From positions 1 to 20,000 of the forward strand of contig CAJWVP010000010.1 in the NCBI GenBank assembly GCA_913048145.1: 20,000 nt of DNA. Reading direction: 5' to 3'. This DNA is from an uncultured Rhodospirillaceae bacterium. GTDB taxonomy: Bacteria; Pseudomonadota; Alphaproteobacteria; Rhodospirillales; Casp-alpha2. A program made the position numbers and the translations under genes. Shown here piece after piece: positions 7,714 through 15,326 of the stretch. The number at the start of each line of letters is the position of its first letter. Within the stretch, counting starts at the first letter, position 1. Below the pieces are notes generated by a model. That model worked only from the letters and a program-made list of their open reading frames with translations, ran no database searches and was not told the DNA's origin.

Positions 7714-7846
7714 TGTCGATGATGTAGAAGCATCGCGGCCCGATTGTCCATGGTATTCCGAGCTCCACGTGAAATGGGACCAGTTGACCGAATGCCGGGT
7801 TCCGTTAAAGCTTGCGCTTCTTGAGGGATACGGATGCCCGAACGGC

Positions 7847-7854
7847 AAGGAGGG
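7847..7854 (+). promoter_or_regulatory. Shine-Dalgarno site fixing the aldolase start
   Basis: AAGGAGGG ends 4 bases before the ATG at 7859. It decides against the longer frame that opens at 7694 and would overlap the divergent CysC-like gene. Confidence 0.7.
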
Positions 7855-7858
7855 ACTG

Positions 7859-8629
7859 ATGAGCGTGACGCAATTGCAATCGAATATGAGCGAAGCCGAG
7901 TGGCAAACCCGGGTCGACTTGGCGGCGCTTTACCGTTTGGTCCATCACTATGGCTGGTCGGACCTGTTTGGGACGCATATTTCGGCGCGCATTCCTGATC
8001 AGCCGGATACCTTTCTGCTCAATCCCTACGGTTTCCTCTTCGAAGAGATTACGGCCTCCAGCCTTGTGAAGGTGGATGAGGACGGCAACGAATTGGATCA
8101 GTCGGACAACGGTATCAATCCGGCCGGTTTCACTATCCACAGTGCCGTCCATGCGGCGAAGTCGGATATCAATTTCGTCATACACACTCATACGGCCGCC
8201 GGCACCGGTGTCGCGGTTCAGCGCGAGGGTATTCTGCCCCTAACCCAGCATTCCCTGGTCGTCATCGCGCAGACCGGCTATCACGATTATGAAGGTATCG
8301 CCACAGACTTGGACGAGCGCGAGCGCCTGGCTCGTGACCTTGGTGACAAACGGATTCTGGTCTTGCGTAACCACGGACTATTGAGCGTCGGCGCCACGGC
8401 AGGCGAAGCGTTCATGTGGATGTACCGGGCGGAACGGGCCTGCCGGATGCAGCTGGCCCATCAGAAATCTGGAGCCGAAGTGATGGAGATTCCCGAAGAG
8501 GTGCAACGTGTGACCATCGAGCGCAACATTTTCAACAATTCCGAAAAGGGTTTCCGGACCATTGGCGAAGTGGAATGGCCTGGTCTGACCCGACAGATGG
8601 ACCGGGTGGACCCGTCCTACAAAAACTAG
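7859..8629 (+). CDS. Class II aldolase/adducin family protein
   Basis: Cytosolic metal-dependent protein of the class II aldolase/adducin fold (relatives: fuculose-phosphate aldolase, ribulose-phosphate 4-epimerase). The 256 residues are the usual length for this clade. Zinc-ligand positions are visible: His109 and His111 in VIHTHTAAG and His172 in LRNHGLLSVG; GTHISARIP (38-46), LLNPYGFLFEEITASSLVKV (53-72) and GYHDYEG (140-146) are typical of the subgroup annotated only as 'class II aldolase'. The catalytic Glu of fuculose aldolase is not evident (HISAR region instead), so aldol cleavage is unproven. It is divergent from the CysC-like gene across 145 bases and has a strong AAGGAGGG site. The GDPD pseudogene runs into its 3' end from the other strand. 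Confidence 0.88.
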   Translation: MSVTQLQSNMSEAEWQTRVDLAALYRLVHHYGWSDLFGTHISARIPDQPDTFLLNPYGFLFEEITASSLVKVDEDGNELDQSDNGINPAGFTIHSAVHAAKSDINFVIHTHTAAGTGVAVQREGILPLTQHSLVVIAQTGYHDYEGIATDLDERERLARDLGDKRILVLRNHGLLSVGATAGEAFMWMYRAERACRMQLAHQKSGAEVMEIPEEVQRVTIERNIFNNSEKGFRTIGEVEWPGLTRQMDRVDPSYKN

Positions 8630-8635
8630 ACGCAT

Positions 8636-9350
8636 TCGTGGTTTGACCGGCGTCGGCATCAGCATGCCGCGGGCTTCCGCGACGGCGCGTAACCGATCCG
8701 TGTTGTGGGCGATGACCCCATCGACGGCGATGTCGATCCGTTCTTCCATGCGCTGCGTGTTGTTGAAGGCCCAAACCTTCACCAGCAGATTCAACTCCTG
8801 AATCCGGACAATGTTTTGGGTGCCGCCTCGCAATTATAGTAAGACCAGACGCTTCCATCGGCGGCCACGAATATATCTCGGAAGCTGCCGCCGAAATCGT
8901 CCACATCCAGACCCGCGACGCAAGGAGAGAGGCTGGACTTATCTTCCTGGGTGTTGTCGAACCAGTTTTGCTGAGAGCTGAGTTAGGATACCCGGGTACT
9001 GGAGGCCTGGACCTGGACTTACTTCGACGTGCAGCAATCGAAGGATGAGGGGGTCAGGCGGTCGACGAGATCATGGGCGCAGATGATTTAGAGGACGGTG
9101 TGGGCGAATACGGCTGGCGCCGGTAAGACCTTGGGATCGGGCGGTGCGATCTTGGTCTCGATGTTTAACCGGACATTCTGGTTGCCGACCTTTTTTAAAA
9201 CTCGAAATCTGAGCCAGGGTTGGCACGTGGGTGCTGTCCACACTCGTCTGAACCGCGAAGCGCTGTTCGTGGTGGGTTCGCGGTTTCAGCGGGCCCAACG
9301 CGAGATGTCCATCTCATGACCTAAAAACTTAAGCCCTACGATATTCAGGT
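8636..9350 (-). pseudogene. Glycerophosphodiester phosphodiesterase (GDPD) pseudogene
   Basis: This apparently empty stretch reads leftward as one decayed GDPD gene, a family that hydrolyses glycerophosphodiesters to glycerol 3-phosphate and an alcohol. In order: GPLKPRTHHEQRFAVQ and DSTHVPTLAQ (about 9298-9200, frame 1); after a slip at the A-run near 9195, KKVGNQNVRLNIETKIAPPD, matching the family's N-I-E-x-K strand; then APAVFAHTVL, HDLVDRLTPSSFD and LSSQQNWFDNTQEDKSS, interrupted by three in-frame TAA codons (one at 8984-8986), then CVAGLDVDDFGGSF and DGSVWSYYN. After a second slip near 8825 the C-terminal part follows: VRIQELNLLVKVWAFNN, DIAVDGVIAHNTDRLRAV and MLMPTPV, the usual GDPD ending. 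The N-terminal part with the first catalytic residues is gone and the left-over abuts the dioxygenase beta-subunit stop. The original stop codon is also lost. Confidence 0.8.
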
Positions 9351-9367
9351 CTGGTCGGAGGATAGCG

Positions 9368-9886
9368 TTAAAGTGGATATACCAGCAAGATGTCGACGCG
9401 GCGGGATTCTAGAACCACCCTGCGGTCTTGAAACAGCGGCTTGTCGCCCGCTAACGTGATCACGTCTATATACTTGCCCGTGGCGTAGATCTCCATGCGG
9501 CCGTCCTGCATAGTTCGGGTGATGTTGAAGTTCGACCGTGCGTTGATGGTGTCATCGTCGTTCTGGGACAGCTTTGGTCGGCCGGTGATGTGGCTGTTGG
9601 TGTGCGGTTCAAATATGTTGGCGGTCTCCAGCGCCAGGATGCGGTCCACCATCATGCCGCGGCCGTCGCAGAACAGGATGCCCAGCGGCAAGTTCTGGTC
9701 GTAGCTCTCGCGCGGGATGATCTGGTAGATGCCATCCTCGGTAAAGAAGTTGGGCCAACGGTCCAATTCAAAGTCATCGACGGCGTGGACATAGTCGATC
9801 AGCAGGTCCTCAACCTGCTGACGAATGATCGGGTCAGTGACCGGGGTGGCGTTTGAATTGGCGACGTCGGCGGGGAAGATGCTCAT
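9368..9886 (-). CDS. Aromatic-ring-hydroxylating dioxygenase, beta subunit
   Basis: Small structural subunit of a Rieske non-haem iron ring-hydroxylating oxygenase, packing with the alpha subunit in an alpha3-beta3 type assembly; it has no redox centre. The 172 residues are normal and show the cone-shaped SnoaL-like fold: an N-terminal helix QVEDLLIDYVHAVDDFELDRW, then FFTEDGIYQIIPRE, the central MMVDRI, HITGRP and SNFNITRTMQDGRMEIYATGKYID, and a C-terminal strand with FQDRRVVLES. The ATG at 9884-9886 follows the alpha stop by 10 bases and has GTGAGG upstream; the open frame extends to 10003 but only by running into the alpha gene. It is clearly translationally close to alpha, and both are leftward. 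Confidence 0.9.
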   Translation of the reverse strand: MSIFPADVANSNATPVTDPIIRQQVEDLLIDYVHAVDDFELDRWPNFFTEDGIYQIIPRESYDQNLPLGILFCDGRGMMVDRILALETANIFEPHTNSHITGRPKLSQNDDDTINARSNFNITRTMQDGRMEIYATGKYIDVITLAGDKPLFQDRRVVLESRRVDILLVYPL

Positions 9887-9896
9887 GGCCCTGGCC

Positions 9897-11159
9897 TCAC
9901 CGGAACCCCATGATCCCACAATAGCCTTCCCAGAAACCGCGGATGGCGGCCTCCGTGGCACGGGAATTTCCAGAACTTTCTGCATCGCGCCCGCCCATCT
10001 CAAGGAATGCCTCCTTGTCGGCGCTCATGTGAGTGCCGCGCTGCACGAATTCATTGATGCAACCGTCTTCCAGGCTGACTAGCCCAGCCGTACCCGTCAG
10101 ATTCCCCTGCACGACGCGCATGCGGGTTTGTTCTTCCGTGTCGTCTTCGTAACCTAGATAGATCCAAAAAAGTTCCGTCTCATCAACGCCGCGAGGTACG
10201 AAGAACCGCACGCACAAGGAATTCAACGTGTAATGGAAGGTCAGGTTAGGGAAGACCGTCTGGATGCAATGGGTGATGCCGTCTGGAAACTCGTCCCAGG
10301 CCTTCAGGAGCTCTGGGCCGGACAGCTTCGATTCATATTGAGCAGCGTGGACGCCTGCCTTGTCGTATTCGTCCGTTTCATCCAGTTCATGGCGCTTCGC
10401 ATAGGAGATGTGGTGCCACTTGTCGTCACCCATGACAATGCCGCCGTCCATATCCATCCGGTTCACCTTGAAGGTCACATAGAAGGTGTGCAGCAACGTC
10501 GCGTGATAGGAATCGCGGACGTTTTCAGCGTAAAGCTTCCAGTTGTTGTGGATGATCTGGCTGTGTACGCCCAAGGGCTTCAGCGGCCGGTCGAAATTAC
10601 GCTTTACCATCCAGCTGAGTTTTTCACCCAAATAGTCTTCCATGGACGGCATGTCGTCGGCGAAGGAGCCGAATACCAGGCCGCAATAAATTTCCACATT
10701 AATCCGCTGCATGCGGTGCTTAGCTGGGTCGAAGTCATCGGGCATGCCACCCTTGCCCTTGATCCCGTTGCGGAAGGCAATGCCTTTTAGCTGGCCACGC
10801 AAATCATAGGTCCACGAATGGTAGACGCAGGTCATACCGTTCTTGGCCTTGTTACCACGTTCCTGGAGACACACTAGCGCGCCCTTATGCGCGCAGCGAT
10901 TGACTAGTGCGTTGATGTCGCCGTTCTCATCGCGAATCACGACGATAGGGGTTTCTCCGATGAAGGTGGTTTTGAAGTCTCCCGGATTTGGAATATCGAT
11001 CTCTAGGCACAGATAATTCCAGACCCGGCCACGGAAGATGCGTTGCTGTTCCAGGGCGTAAATCTCGGGATCGGAAAAGAGTCGGAACGGCACCCTGGTC
11101 ACCCCCGACCCTGGCCAGGAAAAAGGCTCGCTCAGCTCGCTCGCATCAGCCAATACCAC
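9897..11159 (-). CDS. Rieske aromatic-ring-hydroxylating dioxygenase, alpha subunit
   Basis: Catalytic subunit of a ring-hydroxylating oxygenase that inserts O2 into an aromatic ring, probably an aromatic acid by likeness to the benzoate/anthranilate group. In 420 residues: Rieske [2Fe-2S] ligands Cys89 and His91 (CAHKGA) and Cys111 and His114 (CVYHSW). The mononuclear iron site is AENVRDSYHATLLH (211-224), with bridging Asp216, His219 and His224, and a likely third ligand Asp365 in SLEDGCINEF. Segments GETPIVVIRDENGD and FRNGIKGKGGMPDDFDP are typical of that group. The start is the GTG at 11157-11159, because AGGAGGA lies 4 bases upstream; the frame continues to 11222 without such a site. 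It is upstream of beta by 10 bases and diverges from the MFS gene across 124 bases. No ferredoxin or reductase is in the window. Confidence 0.93.
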   Translation of the reverse strand: MVLADASELSEPFSWPGSGVTRVPFRLFSDPEIYALEQQRIFRGRVWNYLCLEIDIPNPGDFKTTFIGETPIVVIRDENGDINALVNRCAHKGALVCLQERGNKAKNGMTCVYHSWTYDLRGQLKGIAFRNGIKGKGGMPDDFDPAKHRMQRINVEIYCGLVFGSFADDMPSMEDYLGEKLSWMVKRNFDRPLKPLGVHSQIIHNNWKLYAENVRDSYHATLLHTFYVTFKVNRMDMDGGIVMGDDKWHHISYAKRHELDETDEYDKAGVHAAQYESKLSGPELLKAWDEFPDGITHCIQTVFPNLTFHYTLNSLCVRFFVPRGVDETELFWIYLGYEDDTEEQTRMRVVQGNLTGTAGLVSLEDGCINEFVQRGTHMSADKEAFLEMGGRDAESSGNSRATEAAIRGFWEGYCGIMGFR

Positions 11160-11163
11160 GTTG

Positions 11164-11170
11164 TCCTCCT
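11164..11170 (-). promoter_or_regulatory. Shine-Dalgarno site fixing a GTG start
   Basis: On the minus strand AGGAGGA is followed by CAAC and GTG. This near-perfect site decides the GTG at 11157-11159 as the start of the dioxygenase alpha subunit rather than the ATG 63 bases upstream. Confidence 0.75.
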
Positions 11171-11283
11171 GCACAGGATTTAGGCGCAGTTTAAGTGTCC
11201 AAAGCCATGCCCGCGAAGGCAAGTATCGACCACTTCATTTTCTTGTGCTACGAGCGCACCGCTGGAGCAGGGGACAGTATCTC

Positions 11284-12519
11284 GTGACGCCGATTCAATC
11301 TTTGAACCGAACCGAGTTCGTCGTCTTGGTCGCGACGCTGATTTCGCTAGTCGCTATGGGGACCGACATTATTCTGCCGGCTCTCATCAACATAGGCGGT
11401 GCGTTCGGCGTCGAGCGAGCCAATGATACGCAATTTCTAATTGGTGGGTTCTTCGTTGGGTTGAGCGTTGGTCAGCTCCTATCGGGACCGCTCTCCGACT
11501 CCTTGGGTCGCAAACCAATCATTTACCTCGGTTTGAGCTTGTTCGCCATCGGTTGCTGCATCTCGATTATTTCGCCCAATTTCGAGATTATGCTTGCCGG
11601 CCGCGTGCTGCAGGGTTTCGGCGCAGCGGGCCCGCGCATCGTCACTGTCGCCATGGTTCGCGACCAATACGAGGGACGCGCCATGGCGAGGATCATGTCA
11701 TTCGTCATGGTCGTGTTTATCACAGTTCCAATGATCGCGCCGGCCCTCGGCCAGGGCATCATGATCTTCGCTCATTGGCGCGGCATTTTCGTTGCCCTAC
11801 TAATCGTGGCCGGCATTGGCTTTGTCTGGCTTGCTATCCGTCAGCCGGAAACCCTGGCCCATGATCAGCGAAGGGAACTGTCGCTGGCCGGCAACTTGAC
11901 CGCTGCCGTCGAGGTTTTCCGCCAGCGCGCCTCGAGCGGTTACATGCTTGCGGGAGGTGTCGTCTTTGGTGCCTTTTTCACCTACCTAAGCACAGCCCAA
12001 CAAATTTTCCACGAGGTCTATGACGCCGCCGACTTATTTCCTATGTATTTTGCGATCCTGGCCGTTGGGTTGGGCGCGGCATCGTTCACCAATGCCAATT
12101 TGGTTCTGCGGTTCGGCATGCGGCGCCTGTCGAACTTGGCGTTGATCGCTTTAAATATCTGGAGTTTTGGATTTTTGTTGCTGATCGTGGCGTTTCAGAT
12201 GCCCGTGGGATTGTGGATGTTCATCGGGTGGGCCATCGTCGCGCTCTATTGCATGGGCATGCTGTTCAGTAACTTCAACGCCCTGGCCATGGCGCCCTTG
12301 GGCCATATCGCAGGCGTCGGTGCCGCTGTCGTTGGCTCCGTGACGACCCTGATCGCTGTCGCGTTCGCTGTCGTCATTGGGCAACTGTTCGATGGAACTG
12401 TGGTGCCGTTGATCGTGGGATTCGGCGTCTGTGGGGCGATCTCGCTGATCATTGTTTTGATCACTGGCCGCGGATTGAAGGGCGTGGACCGCGCCGATCA
12501 AGCCACGACCGCCTCCTGA
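11284..12519 (+). CDS. MFS drug/metabolite exporter, Bcr/CflA type
   Basis: Twelve-helix inner-membrane proton antiporter of the major facilitator superfamily, Bcr/CflA-like (DHA1), about 411 residues, the normal length. Helix 1 is FVVLVATLISLVAMGTDIIL with the acidic residue Asp28 typical of the group, then LPAL; motif A between helices 2 and 3 is GPLSDSLGRKP (68-78); helix 4 carries GRVLQGFGAAGPRIV, and motif-C-like Pro/Gly content follows in helix 5 (ITVPMIAPALGQ). The GTG at 11284 is preferred: it has GGGGA 9 bases upstream, and the extra frame upstream to 11161 is polar and basic, not part of the fold. It is divergent from the dioxygenase genes, so export of an aromatic substrate or product is a reasonable but unproven guess. 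Confidence 0.88.
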   Translation: MTPIQSLNRTEFVVLVATLISLVAMGTDIILPALINIGGAFGVERANDTQFLIGGFFVGLSVGQLLSGPLSDSLGRKPIIYLGLSLFAIGCCISIISPNFEIMLAGRVLQGFGAAGPRIVTVAMVRDQYEGRAMARIMSFVMVVFITVPMIAPALGQGIMIFAHWRGIFVALLIVAGIGFVWLAIRQPETLAHDQRRELSLAGNLTAAVEVFRQRASSGYMLAGGVVFGAFFTYLSTAQQIFHEVYDAADLFPMYFAILAVGLGAASFTNANLVLRFGMRRLSNLALIALNIWSFGFLLLIVAFQMPVGLWMFIGWAIVALYCMGMLFSNFNALAMAPLGHIAGVGAAVVGSVTTLIAVAFAVVIGQLFDGTVVPLIVGFGVCGAISLIIVLITGRGLKGVDRADQATTAS

Positions 12520-12572
12520 GCCATTGTCACCGGCCACGTCGCTCAATGGGGCTGGCGTATACGATTTCTTTA

Positions 12573-12621
12573 GGCGAAAGTGTTAGTCTCTAGAGTGACT
12601 GAAATTGGCCAACACTTCGCC
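12573..12621. repeat. Imperfect inverted repeat (hairpin or operator)
   Basis: GGCGAAAGTGTT (12573-12584) and AACACTTCGCC (12611-12621) pair over 11 bases with one bulged A; the 26-base loop contains the palindrome CTCTAGAG (12588-12595). It lies 54 bases past the MFS stop. No T tract follows, so a classical intrinsic terminator is not supported. It may be an operator, a Rho-type end, or a chance pairing. Confidence 0.35.
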
Positions 12622-12750
12622 CACATTATTGTCAGAGCCGTTAGCCGGTATGCCGAAGCCCCATGGTACAACGCCAAAATTACATGGATCGCGCTTGACG
12701 GACGGTATTGGTTGAAAAATATGTTCGTTCGACTGTCTAAGCACTTATAA
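12580..12750 (+). CDS. Possible small protein, 56 residues, unknown
   Basis: An open frame between TAG (12571-12573) and TAA (12748-12750) with GTG codons at 12580 and 12595 gives 56 or 51 residues. The reading is protein-like and basic, with Trp and Tyr: VTEIGQHFAHIIVRAVSRYA, then APWYNAKITWIALDGRYW, then LKNMFVRLSKHL. It ends 32 bases before the radical SAM gene on the same strand. There is no strong Shine-Dalgarno site before either GTG, and the frame overlaps the inverted repeat. I recognise no family. It may be a small gene, a gene remnant or chance. Confidence 0.25.
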   Translation: MLVSRVTEIGQHFAHIIVRAVSRYAEAPWYNAKITWIALDGRYWLKNMFVRLSKHL

Positions 12751-12751
12751 T
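12746..12751 (+). promoter_or_regulatory. Candidate -10 box for the radical SAM gene
   Basis: A perfect TATAAT stands 31 bases before the ATG at 12783, within the most AT-rich part of the gap. No good -35 hexamer is found 16-18 bases upstream, so the call is weak. An alternative is TTGACG (12695-12700) spaced 17 bases from AATATG (12718-12723). Confidence 0.3.
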
Positions 12752-12782
12752 GGCAATAGCAGAATGAGTTAAGGAACAAATC

Positions 12783-14183
12783 ATGGATACAGAAAGTACC
12801 CTCGACGTTTTGTTCATCTACCCCAGCTATGGTGACGGCGATTCAGAGAGTCGCCTTCTGCCTGCGCGTGTTGAAGATGACATCCCCAATCAGGAAAGCC
12901 CGAATATTGGAGTGGGGTATCTGCTGGCCAAAGCTAAGCAGTATGGGATACGGGCAAAATTCATGGACATGGTGTTCGACAATGTGTCCGCCGACGACCT
13001 CATCGATTATGTGAAGACGCATCGGCCGAACCTGGTGGGGTTCACCGCGTTCACTGTTCACATTAAGGCGGCTGGATATTTAGCTGAGCGCATCAAATTA
13101 GCGGTGCCTGATACGGTCGTGAGTATTGGCGGCGTCCACGCCAGCGCGATCCCCCTGGAAACGCTTGATGAGTTTCCGGCCTTTGATTTCGCATACTGCG
13201 GCGAAGCGGAAGATACGCTGGCCGACATTGTGGAATACGCAACCAATCCGACCCGTCTAGCTAAGGTGCCGGGAGTCGTAATGCGTGGACAGACCACGTT
13301 CCAGCCCAACTGGACACAAGATATCTCAACCTTGCCGTTTCCCGCTTGGGAAGAATTCGAGCTTTCACGGTACGGTGGCAATTGGCCGCACTTTTCTGAA
13401 AGGGAGTTGCCCATTCTGGCCCAGCGCGGATGTCCCTATCAGTGTAATTTTTGCATGCGCGCGTCAGGTCGCACGGTCCGGATGCGTCCACCCGAATCAG
13501 TGATTGCTGAGATCGAGCGAAATATTGAGGAATTCGGCTGCACGGCGATCGGTTTTCTAGATGAGACCTTCGGGATCAACAAGAAATGGGCGCGCGAGTT
13601 CTTCCACCAAATGAAGAAACGCGGTCTCAATAAGAAGACACCCTGGGGATGCTCCACTCGGGTCAGCCACACCACCCAGGAACTCCTTGAGGCGATGAGC
13701 GAAGCGGGTTGTTACGCCGCGTTCTTCGGCCTTGAGAGCGCGGATACAGAAGTCCTAATCACTACCGGCAAGAAGATCACAACCGACGACATGAAGCGGA
13801 CTATCGGTTGGGCCAAGGGCGCTGGGATCATCCCCTACGGTGCTTTCATCATTGGTCTGCCGGGCGATACGGAGGAAACCGTTCACAAGGCGATCGACCT
13901 GGCGGGCGAATTGAACCTCTATTCCATCACGTTCCCTATTGCTGTGCCATTCCCAGGGACCGAGCTTTATAACATAGGACGGTCCGGCCAGCATGGTATG
14001 GAGATCCTGTCCTATGACTGGGATCGCTACGGCAAACAGGAAGGTGGTGTGCTGGAGAGTAAGGACATCCCATCGGAGCGTCGCAAGGAACTCCAAGATA
14101 TAGCCTACGCCTCGCATCCGAAGAAGAAGCTGGACACGTATGTTCGTGACTACGTCAACGTTTCCGCGGCTGCTGCTGCCTAG
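12783..14183 (+). CDS. B12-binding-type radical SAM protein
   Basis: Radical SAM enzyme of the class B (BchE-like) architecture: an N-terminal cobalamin-binding-type Rossmann domain (about 1-160, with ESPNIGVGYLLAKAKQYG, GFTAFTVHIKAA and SIGGVHAS) and a radical SAM barrel (about 205-400). The [4Fe-4S] ligands are Cys217, Cys221 and Cys224 in RGCPYQCNFC (C-x3-C-x2-C). FFGLESAD, then FIIGLPGDTEET, are the usual SAM-binding strands. The cobalamin His motif D-x-H-x-x-G is absent, so B12 may bind base-off without a His ligand or not at all. Such proteins methylate or rearrange unactivated carbons; the substrate is unknown. AAGGA lies 8 bases before the ATG. It is followed 50 bases later by the GT61 gene, so a role in modifying a glycan or lipid is plausible. 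Confidence 0.9.
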   Translation: MDTESTLDVLFIYPSYGDGDSESRLLPARVEDDIPNQESPNIGVGYLLAKAKQYGIRAKFMDMVFDNVSADDLIDYVKTHRPNLVGFTAFTVHIKAAGYLAERIKLAVPDTVVSIGGVHASAIPLETLDEFPAFDFAYCGEAEDTLADIVEYATNPTRLAKVPGVVMRGQTTFQPNWTQDISTLPFPAWEEFELSRYGGNWPHFSERELPILAQRGCPYQCNFCMRASGRTVRMRPPESVIAEIERNIEEFGCTAIGFLDETFGINKKWAREFFHQMKKRGLNKKTPWGCSTRVSHTTQELLEAMSEAGCYAAFFGLESADTEVLITTGKKITTDDMKRTIGWAKGAGIIPYGAFIIGLPGDTEETVHKAIDLAGELNLYSITFPIAVPFPGTELYNIGRSGQHGMEILSYDWDRYGKQEGGVLESKDIPSERRKELQDIAYASHPKKKLDTYVRDYVNVSAAAAA

Positions 14184-14233
14184 GCAATCGGACGAAAATC
14201 GATGAGGACTTTGTACATCGGCAAGGACGGGCG

Positions 14234-15283
14234 ATGAGTTCCGGGGCCGCGTTTGACGGTGACGCCACGCCCTACGCTGCGGATTTGGACATCATTGCGT
14301 TCTGTCAGACGCGCGGTTTGCCCGTGCGGACCCATCCGTTTTTCCGCGATATGGATAAACGTTGGCCAGCCGTGTTGTGTGAGTTGAACGACGCGACTGT
14401 GCTCGGGCAGTACTTCATTCCGATTTGCGAAGGCCAACTGCTGGCGGATTGTCTTTGCTATGATGGTGCAAGGGCGCGGCGCAAGCTAAGTCAGCGCGAC
14501 AACACAGGGCCGCGCCGTGTCATTCGGACCGAGCAAGCCTTCCTGTTGGGGGGAGATCGGACATGGGGCCACTTCATCGTCTTTCACGTCATGCGGACAA
14601 TTCATCTACAACTGTTCGATCACCTGCGCGAGGTGCCGGTAGTGACAAATGCCGGATTGCAGCCGTCCTTGCGCGAAATCCTCTCGATCTTTGGCTGTCC
14701 GAGCGGTCGTCTGATCGAGCTTGAAGAGAACGATGCATTGGCCTGTGAGAAGTTGTACGTTCCGACCATCGCCGGTGGCAGCACCATGGATGGTAAAGAG
14801 CTGTTTATTCCTGATAAACTGTCGCGGCTTTACCGAGCCATGATCCTGGAGGCCCATGGTGGGCCACAGACTACAACGCCTACCGAAGCCGTATATCTTC
14901 TTCGCCGCAATACAAAGACAAAATTGATCGTGAACGACGCTAAAGTCACTGCGTTTTTTGCCAAGCGTGGCTACTTGGTGGTTGACCCAGCCCAGATGTC
15001 CCTTGCCGAGCAGGTCGATCTGGCGCAACGCGCGAAGTACATGGTTTCGGCCATGGGGTCTCAGGTTCACATAATGGATTTTTCCCGTCCGGGCACCAAG
15101 TTGTTAGAATTTATTTCGGAAGAACATCTCTATCAGCGCTCTTTTGGTCCGGGGCCGAAGCGATTTGCCGCGCTGGGTCTGGATAACGTCCACATGATTT
15201 GCGATGCAGATGCGGATAATAATTTGACGATAAATCTCGATCAACTGTCCACAGTCCTGGTGGATTTAGGGTATCCCGTTTAG
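14234..15283 (+). CDS. Glycosyltransferase family 61-like (DUF563)
   Basis: Probable cytosolic or membrane-associated glycosyltransferase of family GT61. The 349 residues show the family run of landmarks: AFLLGGDRTWGHFIVFHV (102-119, in place of the usual N-Y-x-H-W block), VYLLRRNTKTKLIVND (220-235, the R-N/N-E-type motif), then MSLAEQVDLAQRAKYMVSAM (255-274) and DFSRPGTKLLEF (282-293), equal to the family's E-Q..A-K..G..F-x-x-P-G-x-x-v-i-E pattern. The residue usually His in the G-x-H-G loop is not at the normal place (MGSQVH instead). No signal peptide or membrane span is seen. The ATG at 14234 has AAGGA 7-8 bases upstream. It ends 43 bases from the convergent ColD-like gene. Donor and acceptor sugars are unknown; the neighbouring dideoxysugar-type genes suggest a donor. 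Confidence 0.8.
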   Translation: MSSGAAFDGDATPYAADLDIIAFCQTRGLPVRTHPFFRDMDKRWPAVLCELNDATVLGQYFIPICEGQLLADCLCYDGARARRKLSQRDNTGPRRVIRTEQAFLLGGDRTWGHFIVFHVMRTIHLQLFDHLREVPVVTNAGLQPSLREILSIFGCPSGRLIELEENDALACEKLYVPTIAGGSTMDGKELFIPDKLSRLYRAMILEAHGGPQTTTPTEAVYLLRRNTKTKLIVNDAKVTAFFAKRGYLVVDPAQMSLAEQVDLAQRAKYMVSAMGSQVHIMDFSRPGTKLLEFISEEHLYQRSFGPGPKRFAALGLDNVHMICDADADNNLTINLDQLSTVLVDLGYPV

Positions 15284-15290
15284 CTGGCGT

Positions 15291-15318
15291 CTCGACCACT
15301 AAGCGCGAACCAGTCGAG
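15291..15318. terminator. Weak hairpin between convergent genes
   Basis: CTCGAC (15291-15296) and GTCGAG (15313-15318) form a perfect 6-base stem with a 16-base loop, in the 43-base space where the GT61 and ColD-like genes converge. There is no T tract on either side, so it is at best a weak two-way end signal. Confidence 0.2.
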
Positions 15319-15326
15319 CTGCACGA

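Noticed and set aside
7714..7848. N-terminal extension of the CysC-like protein
   Set aside because: It would make the protein about 45 residues longer than the family with low-complexity Ser/Thr/His sequence and overlap the aldolase gene's upstream region.
9050..9320. Transposase or insertion-sequence remnant
   Set aside because: First suspected because of broken frames and a DST motif, but the joined frames follow the GDPD family in order and no terminal repeats or target duplications are seen.
10233..10790. Plus-strand open frame of 185 codons
   Set aside because: Antisense to the Rieske alpha subunit, whose metal ligands are all present; Val/His-rich shadow.
12520..12782. Cobalamin or SAM riboswitch ahead of the radical SAM gene
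   Set aside because: No B12-box (GCCACTG-like) or recognisable SAM aptamer core was found; the inverted repeat alone does not support a riboswitch.
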